From: Cliona cf. orientalis
Lineage: Eukaryota > Porifera > Demospongiae > Clionaida > Clionaidae
Direction of reading: 5' to 3'
DNA: 64,000 nucleotides
Assembly: GCA_963930775.1 (NCBI GenBank)
Contig: OZ005698.1
Span: 8,500,501 to 8,564,500 of the forward strand
Position numbers and translations under genes: made by a program. Each line of letters begins with the position of its first letter. Position 1 is the first letter of the stretch. The notes beneath the pieces are model-generated. The model worked only from the letters and a program-made list of their open reading frames with translations. It did not search any database and was not told the origin of the DNA. Below are positions 31,660-56,432 of this stretch, piece after piece.

Positions 31660-32225
31660 GTTGTGCATATTGTGCATAGGAATCTCTGAGGGTAGTTCTT
31701 ACAGCTGATGTGAAATTTTATCCCAAAACAGGCTGGAATTTGCCACCAAAAGTTGTAACTGTAGATTTATACAACATACAGTACCGTAGATTCTATCTGT
31801 TATTGCATGCACATGTAGCATAATTAATAACTAGTTCACCCCAGGATTACTGCAAAATAATTTTCTTATTTTAAAAACGACTACAAACGACAAATCAAAT
31901 TTATATTATCTCTCTGTATGCTGTGATCCGTGGATGTGAGAGGTGATTACAGGGGGAGGGGCCATGACATCATGATGATGTCATTCGTGAATATGAACAT
32001 AAACGTGCTGACTGATCAATCATTCAAAGCTAGGCAGGCGAGAAATAGTTCACGTACCGAAACTAAGTTTTTTCTATGGTTTCCGGAATCCTCTTGTAAC
32101 GATAGAATCGCTTCATTCTCCTGTTAAGAAAGAAACTGATCATGTGACATCATTTTTTCTTATGGATAGAAACATTACTTTAGTACTCTTAGTAATAATG
32201 GGGTACATCCCTTCGTACGTACCTT
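31660..32225. repeat. Segmental block, third and most diverged copy
   Basis: Matches the start of the blocks at 620-1245 and 23755-24365 (GTTGTGCATATTGTGCATAGGAAT; GGTGATTACAGGGGGAGGGG) with more substitutions. Here it lies between the coiled-coil gene and the intact KIAA0319-like gene and runs straight into that gene's terminal exon. This is probably the source arrangement. Confidence 0.75.
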
Positions 32226-33394
32226 CGATTTCTCTCACAGAGGCAGGCAGACAGTCCAACGATGACAGCACTCAGAGTCAAGATGGCAGCCACAGAGAGG
32301 AGAGAGGGGACAACGATCTTCAACACAATCCTTCTCTTCCGATAGTAAGTCTCTTCTCTCGTCTCCGAGTCTTTTCCCTCTACCCCCACCTCACTGCTGT
32401 TGCCCGGTGGTTCAGTGATGCCTTTGGTTAGTTCTATAGATGTGTGTCATGCAGTGTTTTCATGGATAGCTAGGTGTATACATAGCTAGGCTAGTCAGAA
32501 GGCTTAGCCCACTATAGAGACGAAGGCCTTCACATCCATTCATATCTGTGTTGATAGCTGCCACACCGTATTAGAACTCTAATGTTTCCCTGCTACAAGG
32601 TACCGTATAGCTGGAAATATTGGCGAGAATTAAATTTGGCGGTTAAGTCCAAAATCGCTATTGCAAGAATATTAGAGGGATTTAAATTTTGCGGTTCGGT
32701 ACGGGATCGCCATACGTATAATATTATATGCGAGTAGGAAATTTTGGCGGATTTTAATTTGGCGATTGTAATATAGACCGCCAAACCGCCAAATTTAATT
32801 CCCCACCAAATTTTTCGGCTATACGGTATATGAGTAGCCTCACACCCCCTCCCCCCAGCCCCTAGCCCTTTCCTCAATCTTGTCTCATCAAACTTTTGAA
32901 TGATATCATCAGTGCCGCACTGCCGCACACATGCAGCCCATTATCAAAGCCTGTCAAAGGCCACACCTGTACGGCTATTGACAAACAATTGAACTGCCAG
33001 TTGAAGGAAGCTACATGTACATGTACATGTACTAGTGCGGTACGTGATACATAATCAAGTGCACAGACGTACTGCTGATGATGTGTGCAACTGACCAATG
33101 TGGGAAATAGCATAGTGTATGTATAGCTTGGAATCAATGACCCAGCCTGTTGACAGATACGATACCATGGACTATTAAATAATTTAAGTTTAAACAGTTA
33201 ATTATTTAAGTAAAACTCTACTAGTGCCTTAAATGACAGTAGCCAATGCGCTATTAATGCTTCCTACACATAATATGTATAGAACCGAAGGACTACCATT
33301 GACTGACTGACTCACCTATTGTAGCCTGTGGGGAAGATTGTATTGAAGGTGGTGGTGTTGTTGTCTCGGATCTTTCTGGACCTGCGAGCACAAG

Positions 33395-33440
<46 letters not shown>

Positions 33441-35836
33441 GACAGCTTTGATTTGGGGATACTTACCAACCAACAAGGGCCCACAGTACATATAGCAGCA
33501 ATGAGGGTACACTACTACATTACATGTAACAGAACATACTTTCATGATTTGTTTCATAACTGTCAACTCTTCCCAAAACTACCCTTACAAACTTGTACAC
33601 TGACAGGCTTCTAATCGCAACTTGAGCTTCATATAACCATGGTACAACATATTAGCACTATTGTAAGGCATCCACGGCTCAATTAAGTATGCCATTGACA
33701 CATTCCTTCCAGAGAAAGCACTTGCTACCATTACTATGTTGACCAACTTCAGTTAGGCATTAGACAATAATCAGAATTACAGGAAGAGAGGTCTAGGTAT
33801 GCTGGGTAAGAATATTTGATACTGTTAGACTGGAAGCTCTCTTCTAGGACACTCTGAGACTATTATTATAAAAAGCATCCTAAGGGAGGCCTTATTTCAG
33901 AATAAAACTTTGTATACATCTCCTAAATAGACCTAATAATAATAATAATAATTATATAGCTGACCAGGAGCACACTATGTATTAGGTGATAGCAGCTGGG
34001 GTAATAGACAATTTCCTGATCAAAAGAGTTGTCCTTATACTTTCCCGAGTGCTGGTAGTGGGGGTAATAGACATTAACCAGTGTCCTGACTAGAGATGTG
34101 ACCTCATTTTGAGGATCCCCAATAGAGAATACAGAGGTTCCATTGTTAAAAAAATTATTTACACAAGGAAAGAGAGTAAGTGTGGTGGGGGGGGGGGGGG
34201 GGGGGGGGGGGGTTGGGATATCCTCCCAGGCCACTCAACTGACCTTCTAGGACGTGGATGACCACATTAGCTGAACTGGAGCGATCACTAGGGTCTGTCA
34301 CTGTCAGCCGAAAGGTGTAGTTCCCTGGAATGAGGTTTCTAATTTGGAGAATCGGGGTATTGGAGTTTTCGAGGATGGGATGAACGAAATGGTCACTTAT
34401 CAACTGCCATAGGTAAGACTTGATGCCCTATAGAGAGAGAGAGAGGGGAGGAGGGAGGGGGAGAGGGAATGAAACAACGAATATTTAAGCTGAACTAAAT
34501 CTTTGACTCACATGATCTGATTTGCTTCCGTTGCCATAGAGACGCATCACCTCCACTGGCAATCGCACAGTCACGTCGCCCCCAGCATCGGCCACAAGGG
34601 GGTGCTCCTTCTCATTAATACCACCTTCATTATTCTTATTTCTATCCTTATCCACGAGCTGACTATCTAGCAACTCTTCCACTCCATCCAAATCAGTCTC
34701 CATGGCAACGTACTGCATCTGGACGTAGATAGAGTCCACCTTTACACCGATGGGCAGTAGTTGAGGTAGGCAGCCGATGTTACCATTGTCACACCCGACG
34801 CTAAAGCAGGCTTCCTTGAACACCCAGAGATACTGGCATCGCTTCTGGCCCAGGTTACAGCAGTGACTAAGACAATCCTCGGCTGTTATGGCCGTCCCGA
34901 GCGACTTGAGGTGATCCACGTTCACATTGGCTATAAAGATGACGATATTATTACAAAATGAGTGCATGCACTGTGCAATAGTGTGTATGTATAATATGTA
35001 TTGTGCTGCGTTGATGTGTCAATACCACAAGGAAGTGATGCAGGGGTGGATACCCGTTATATTTTTACTCTAATTTGTAGGAAGACAACTGCAAATAAAG
35101 AGCATCTCTCCAATACAACTAATATAGCGGGTGTGATCAATCATTATACACAATCTTGCTAATTAATGAGGACCCCACCATGTTAAAAATCATTCACCTT
35201 CTTTCCCCCTTCCCTCCCTGTTGCGATCGATCGAAAACATCCTCAAAGAAAGTCTCCACCTCATGCAGTACATGTGATTCGGTGCTTGTGTGCGTGTGGC
35301 TGTGTATTAAAGTACAAATAATGCCCTGCTCTTACCTATACCTTTGGGCATGGCCGACTTGTATAGCTTTCCTGGTTGACAGGTGAACTTGCCCACCGTG
35401 TTTATCAGGCTCTCGTCGTGGACGTGTAACCGCTCACAACTCCCCACGGCTATTATGACAAGAGACAGAAAGAGAAAGTATCACTTTATACACACACACT
35501 GTTTTTACAAAATGAAAAGTACGTAATTTACTTAAATTGTATGTTTTAACCTGCCTACTCATCCATAATTATAGGGTACAACTTTAAGCTATCCCCTATG
35601 ATAATTTTATACGTTGTTTTGGCTAGTAAGCTTGCCAAAAAGGACTTGATGGATGTACTATTTTGGCGAGAACAGCTGCCATCGCTGAGATTCATAGCTC
35701 ATGCATATCATAGGCATACCATAGTGTCAGACCGAGTCGTGAATATAGTCTATGTTTGTCTCTGTGTGTGCGTGTAGTAAAGCTTACCGTAGAGGAGAGA
35801 GAGCGGTAGCCAAAAGAGATGCCAGTCCACTGCCAT
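32189..35836 (-). CDS. KIAA0319-like membrane protein with one PKD domain
   Basis: Six exons (5' to 3'): 35836-35788, 35449-35336, 34930-34512, 34427-34244, 33381-33316, 32421-32189; all phases agree, 354 residues. It has a signal peptide (MAVDWHLFWLPLSLLY), then a cysteine-rich MANSC/MANEC-type domain (GSCERLHVHD ... DCLSHCCNLGQKRCQYLWVF ... CFSVGCDNGNIGC). A linker beginning ADAGGDVTVRLP leads into one PKD-type beta-sandwich ending LIPGNYTFRLTVTDPSDRSS. A short Thr/Pro linker, one TM segment (IVLKIVVPSLLSVAAILTLSAV; 22 residues, interrupted here by no intron) and a short basic tail follow. Vertebrate KIAA0319/KIAA0319L have about five PKD repeats plus a C6 region, so this is a minimal member. 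A possible extra donor at CGAAG|GTACGT near 32225 could extend the tail. Family roles: membrane adhesion/trafficking. Confidence 0.75.
32601..32828. mobile_element. MITE with TACCGTATAGC ends, family B
   Basis: A 228-bp element in the last intron of the KIAA0319-like gene. The left end is TACCGTATAGCTGGAAATAT; the right end is its inverted counterpart, finishing GGCTATACGGTA. Internal halves repeat GGCGGAT/AATTTGGCGG motifs in opposite orientation. TA flanks both ends, typical of Tc1/mariner-type non-autonomous elements. A shorter relative is at 50042-50180. Confidence 0.75.
33399..33438. repeat. (GA)20 microsatellite
   Basis: Perfect dinucleotide run. On the sense strand of the minus-strand KIAA0319-like gene it is (CT)n ending about 18 nt before the exon 5 acceptor at 33382. 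Confidence 0.9.
34184..34212. repeat. 29-base G homopolymer
   Basis: Uninterrupted G run just past the exon 4 donor, in intron 4 of the minus-strand KIAA0319-like gene (C-run in the transcript). Length in the assembly is unlikely to be exact. Confidence 0.85.
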
Positions 35837-36175
35837 CTTTCAATCGCGAGAACACGGCAACCTTTCACCAGTATAGTCCCTGCTTTCACCTCCTCATTTG
35901 GAACGGAACTAAATTTTTCGCGGAATCGCCACGCCCACAGCCACACCGTGCATTTTAATATTGTGAAGGGGCTGGCACCCAGACTAATAGTACATGACAG
36001 ATAATAGATTATATAATCTATGGACAGATCCACCACAGATTTATTTCATAAAAAAATCCACAGCTACAAGTAAAGCAAGGGTGTGCAACATAAATCATGT
36101 AACAAGAAACATCAATTTTGTCACAACCACACAATAATAATTATTTTCTATGATCATGATCGATCTATACCATCA

Positions 36176-37680
36176 TCAGCGCTGATGCAGCTCCTGCAAT
36201 CCTGAATCTTTACGGTCGATTGTCTCCTTAACGAGCAGGGTTCCCTCTGCCGTCCCCCTCTCTTCATCTTTGTCAATAACACCCCGCTCCGTCGACTCCA
36301 TCAATAAGCCACTCCCACCAGCCCCTCCCACCTCTAGCTCTTGAACTTCCCTCATCATCAAATCTTGCTTCTGTTGTGCAGGGGGAGAGTAGCGAAGAAG
36401 CCTAACAGTGCTGGGAGCACTGCTCAGGCCCTGGGCCTTGGCCAGTATAAAGTGCCTGTGGTGTTGACGGATCCCCCCAGGGTGGTAGTGATGATGACCT
36501 TTGACCCTCGACGATGACAGAGGATCGGACGGGTGAACAGTGGTGAGGTTGTTGGGATCAACTGTCATGGTAGCTGGATCAAAGTAGTGGCCATGGAATA
36601 TTTCGCTCTGAGTGGGTGTGATTTGGTCACTGTCGTCGTCATCCGTTGATACGATTGGTGGTAGAGGAGGGGGCTTGGAGATCAATAACTGTTCTCCGAG
36701 ATCACCATTTTCACGGGACTTCAAGAGTTCACGGAGTTCGTGAGGCACAGTTCCTTGCCGGTGGGGCTGTACAGGATCCAGCACCTTGGCCACTTCATTA
36801 TTGCCGACACTAGTTGTGGAAAGACTAATCGCATCTGAGTCATCAGTTAGGGTAGCGACTGATGTACGAGAAGAAGTCACGGAACTCGTGCTACCACTGA
36901 TTTGACCTCTGCTTGACCTCGGTGAAGGGGACTGTTTCCGCATCGGATTGCTTGCACGACGAATCATCGAAGGTGCCGGGGATGCAGCAGAAGTGGGCGG
37001 AGGCCTAGGGGTCAAAGGTGGAGTGGCGGGCAGCATCCTGGTACCTGTCTTACTCGGCGAGAAATATCCATCCTCGGACTCAGACTGAGAGAGATTTCGA
37101 ACATCTTGAGACACCGGGGAGGAGGAATTACGAAAGTGTCTTCGTTGGATTCTAGACACCCTAGATCTACTACTGCCTGCACCAGTAGCTATGGAGGGAG
37201 ACATCTGATAGTCTGCTGCCCCTAGCCCTACCGGCACCACTCCTCCATCACTACCAAGAGCGTAGTACCTATCACCTGTGACGGCTGGCTTATTCTTCCT
37301 GTGGGTGTGACAGTGAGGGCACACGCACACACCGCTAGACGCTGCTGCGTGTGACGAGGCACCAGCAGTGGTCTTAGCTTGTAGTTCATTCCTCAGCCGG
37401 ACCTTGGTGTTGTAGAGCTGCTGAGTCAGCGTTGCTATGGTGTTGGCTTTAGAGTCGAGTTCACTGTTTTGTTTGCTCAAGCTCTCGTCTCTAATCTGCA
37501 CCTCTTCGCTGAATTTGGTGTTGAGTTCATCCAGTTGGTGGTCGAGCAGGTGGATCTTGTCTTCTGATGAGGTTAGAGCAGATCTCAGCTTCAGTATCTC
37601 TGCTTTGCTGTTGGTAAGGCTCTCCTCCAGGTGCAAGCATTCTGTACAACCTATGAGATGTCAAAAAAGCGCATGTTGAA

Positions 37681-37712
<32 letters not shown>

Positions 37713-38472
37713 TGACATAATAATATAATATACTGGTATATAACATACATTTCACTGATTCATCCTCATTCACAAGATTATTGACTTCAAAACGAACATG
37801 CACATGTGTGTGTGTATGTGACAGTGTGTGTGTGTCTGTAGGTCTCACCTGTGATTCCGGCAGGTGCTCCGAGAGGTCCTTTCATGGTCAGCTCAAATGT
37901 CAGCCCTGTTGACAAACACGCACACAAAACAACCAAAATAGATCATTGAATCTCCTTACAAAAAACAATTATTGATTCCTGGGTGCGAGGGCATATCTTC
38001 TAATAATCACTCAGCATGACGCTAAATGGAGCTATCTGGTGCAGCATTGCATTCAACAAAGCCTACACACTAACGAGTCTGTCGATTTTGCATAATTTGC
38101 AAAATTACACTACACAAAACATTGAATGCATGTGATCCACTCCCCAGTACATTCATATAATCAGTAAGCTTTCTCTGTCATTGTGTCAGGCCCCTTTGGA
38201 GAAACTCTCAATCTGATTACAGATCTATGGTTAATTTTCAACTCTTTCCACCCCCCAGTCCCAGCCCCAGAACTTTCAATAATTGGAACCCAGGCTCTCT
38301 TTCAAGGGGGAGCAAGGCAAAATAAATCTAGATTGAACTCACTGGCATTCTTTTTCTGTAGCTTATGTATCTCTTCGTGAAGTCCCTCGAGTGTCCGTGC
38401 ATGCTGCTCCCGCATGAACACCAGAGAGCTCTCTGCGTTCCTCAACTTCTGGAGGGTGGCCTGGGCAAGCAT
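36176..38472 (-). CDS. CCDC92-like coiled-coil protein
   Basis: Three coding exons: 38472-38343, 37905-37849, 37650-36176 (553 residues). The N-terminus is a clear match to the CCDC92/CCDC74 domain: the start M-LAQATLQKLRNAESSLVF, then REQHARTLEGLHEEIHKLQ, then across the exon junctions LTFELTMKG, followed by a long coiled coil (KAEILKLRSALTSSEDKIHLL and SKANTIATLTQQLYNTKVRL, each split by no gap). A CVCPHCH cysteine/histidine patch, a Ser/Pro/Arg-rich disordered region and a motif similar to the vertebrate PPxASDR stretch (PPLPPIVSTDD) follow. The family localises to centrioles/ciliary bases in vertebrates. I chose ATG 38472 because it aligns with the vertebrate start. An acceptor-like TCTCTACAG|GAATTT at 38583 implies a 5' noncoding exon; an upstream in-frame ATG at 38661 would add ~63 residues if that intron is not real. 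Confidence 0.82.
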
Positions 38473-38637
38473 CTTTGTGTTTCTTTCCCGTTTCAAGGTC
38501 AACTCTTCTTGGCTCCTTGCTGGCCCGCCTCTCGAATCACGAACGAGTCTCACTGTCAGTCTCGTTCTCTTGTGTATAAATTCCTGTAGAGAAGACAGAT
38601 TGATCACTCCAAACCCGCGCAAAGGGCGCGAACGACT

Positions 38638-38651
38638 GTTACCAAGGCAAC
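38638..38651. promoter_or_regulatory. RFX-type X-box upstream of CCDC92-like gene
   Basis: GTTACCAAGGCAAC fits the X-box consensus RYYNYY-N(1-3)-RRNRAC at every position. It lies 166 bp upstream of the chosen start of the CCDC92-like gene and about 285 bp from the divergent HINT3-like start. RFX factors drive ciliary genes through such sites in animals and choanoflagellates, which suits a CCDC92 family member. Binding is inferred. Confidence 0.6.
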
Positions 38652-38844
38652 CACACAACATACAGCTGTTCAGGCATTGTGTACTCCGCGAGATTGAGAA
38701 AGGATACGAATTTTTTGTATTTCACATTGGTCTTACTTAGTTACTTACAACTTGCACTTCATTAAACTTTTCCCAGTATCTGCAGCCAGTATCTCTCGCC
38801 TGAAACAACAAAACTGTCTTGTGTATTAGCCCAAGTGCACGCAT

Positions 38845-38862
38845 GTCACGTGACAACACGTG
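38845..38862. promoter_or_regulatory. Paired CACGTG E-boxes
   Basis: GTCACGTGAC at 38845-38854 and a second CACGTG at 38857-38862, 73-90 bp upstream of the HINT3-like start and within the interval shared with the divergent CCDC92-like gene. The first is a full bHLH-Zip (USF/TFE-type) palindrome. A TCACGTGA core also occurs in the 61594-61779 divergent promoter. Confidence 0.5.
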
Positions 38863-38934
38863 ATTCTAGCCCCGCCTAGCGCCTCCAGACACTACCACGC
38901 CCACATGATTACAGCTACATGTACATGTGTACAG

Positions 38935-40355
38935 ATGGCTGAGGAAGCTACATCGACAGAGCAGACGTTGGAGGAGGTCAGCGAGCTACAGCTTGATTCA
39001 GAAGAAGCAGCAGCTACATCCACGCATCAGCCAGCATCCATGGAGAAAGATAGTGAGCCTCAACAAAATGAAGCAGAGGCGACACAGCAGCCAGGCCCAC
39101 ACGAACCAGTATCTTCAGAGAAAGCTCATGAAGCTGACGAGCCTGAATCAGAGGTAGCTACATTGTTGCAGGAACCAGAATCTTCAGAGAAAGCTAGCGA
39201 GCCTCAACAACTCGAATCAGAAGAAGCAAAGCAGCCAGTATCTGTGGAGGAAGCTAGCGACCCTCAGCAACCCGAATCTGAAGAAGCAGTATCTGTGGAG
39301 AAAGCTATAGCTAGTGAGCCTGACCAAGCTGAATCAGAAGAAACAAAGCAACCCACCTTTGTAGAGAAAGCTAGCGAGTCTCACCAAGCTGTGGAGGCTA
39401 CATCGACACAACAACCAGAATCTATGGAGAAAGCTAGCGAACCTCAAAAAACAGAATCAACAGAGGTGACATCTCTGGCTACACCGACACAGCAGCCAGA
39501 GTCTTCAGAGAAGTGTACCAGTGAACCCGGACAAGCCGAATCTGGAGAAGGGGCAGAGTCACAGAGTAAATCGGAAGGAGGAGGCTGGGTGACAGCGTAC
39601 AAACGTCCACCCTCTCCGAACGTGCGCATAGCACCCGAAGTGGAAGATTGCGCATTCTGCCGGATAGTTGCGAAGCTTTCTACTGCTTATGAAGTCTATA
39701 GGGATGATGATTTTGTCTGCTTTGAGTTGAGGACAAAAGCCCCGTGTCCACCCTCCACTACCTCCTGGTCCCTCGAAAGCACTACCAGGACCTCAGGTTA
39801 GTTATACCAAGAATTCTGATAAGTACGTTTAATATCAATTTATGTAAGTCTGATGGACCAAATACATATAATATTGATCAATGTAAAACTTTGGTGGGTT
39901 AGCCCCAGTCATTAGAATGTTTCTATTAACAACATACCAGAGGAGGTACATGTAATGAAATCCTTACTATTCCACAATGATTTTAGTGCAGGTAGGGAGT
40001 GAGAGAGGGAGAAAATTTTCTCCCTGGAAAGTTTACTGAATAATAATATTATTATACACCATTCCCATTTTTCATTCCACATTCCAGGTCATTGACTGTG
40101 GAGCACCTGCCTCTGCTGGCGAGGATGGTCGAGTTGGCCAAGATAGTGCTGAAGGAGAGACGTGGGGACCCAGATGACGTCCGCATGGGGTTCCACCTGC
40201 CCCCGTTCCTCCGAGTACCTCACCTTCACATGCACATCATCAGCCCAGCCTCGAGTATGAGCTGGCTTAACAGGAACATTGTGTTTCGGAATGATTCTTT
40301 TGCCTTTGTGTCACCAAATGGAGCCATAAACTATCTCAAAAAGTCCTCAAAATAA
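38935..40355 (+). CDS. HINT3-like histidine-triad protein with long acidic repeat extension
   Basis: Two exons: 38935-39796 and 40088-40355. The C-terminal ~150 residues are a HIT domain: CAFCRIVAKLSTAYEVYRDD, DFVCFELRTKAP, the HYLLVPRKHYQDLR strand, then exon 2 with the catalytic triad motif HLHMHII and the SWLNRNIVF tail typical of HINT3. HIT proteins of this branch hydrolyse adenosine phosphoramidates or acyl-AMP. The first ~225 residues are unusual: about nine imperfect ~20-residue repeats built around SSEKASEPQQxESEEAKQP, rich in Glu, Ser and Gln. A one-base break lies at about 39741-39744: the frame encoding DFVCFELRTKAP must shift to reach HYLLVPRKH. A C5 read as C4 (GCCCCG) would explain it. 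An in-frame ATG at 38905 could add 10 residues. Confidence 0.8.
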
Positions 40356-40611
40356 TTGAAGTAATATTAGTTTTGTGAGATTGAATTGTATTTATATTGT
40401 GTGAATGAAGTGTGGTGTTTCATTTTTTTTTATCAAAGTAGCATGATCTATGGCTATACTCATTGTAGACTACACAATGAGTCTTGATCATAAAGGTGTA
40501 CTGTAGCATCCTATTGTCTACCCGTATGGTAGGGATCGTCAGTTCGGCTGACGACCATTTCCCGATGCTTAGCTATTTACAGCACTTGGGTTACCGGTAG
40601 CAGCATTTGCA
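40356..40611. other. Intergenic interval HINT3-like to TBCE
   Basis: 256 bp between the HINT3-like stop and the TBCE start, presumably the TBCE promoter. It contains a short hairpin, CGTCAG-TTCGG-CTGACG, at about 40539-40555. No TATA-like or other named element stands out. Confidence 0.45.
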
Positions 40612-56108
<15,497 letters not shown>

Positions 56109-56432
56109 AACAAAAAAAGTGAACATAAAAATAATTAATAATATCATCATTGTGCATAAATTCTATTGAAAAAATCAACAATAGTTGCATTGATTAGTCA
56201 TTCTGTACCAATGAGTGCTTTGACTGTGCTGAGAAACTCCTGCAGTTAAGTAAAATTATGCTTCAATCAATGGTGGTTTAAATCCCATACACCCTGGTAC
56301 TGAAATCTCGAAGGGGTTGCAACCTCACTGTATAGAGGCATAGTCTCGTCCCCAAGCCACTCCCATGTTTTCAAGATCAGGGAGACTGGGGACAATGCTG
56401 CAAGTAGTCAATGTTGATACGTGATCTAGCTG
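56109..56432. other. Convergent intergenic interval TBCE / SFSWAP
   Basis: 324 bp holding both 3' ends. It contains a fragment at 56340-56398 (AGTCTCGTCCCCAAGCCACT) related to the fold-back element at 46675-46797. No canonical AATAAA stands out for either gene. Confidence 0.5.

Noticed and set aside
40539-40555. CGTCAG-TTCGG-CTGACG hairpin upstream of TBCE
   Set aside because: Six-base stem only; no RNA gene or terminator role can be argued in this context.
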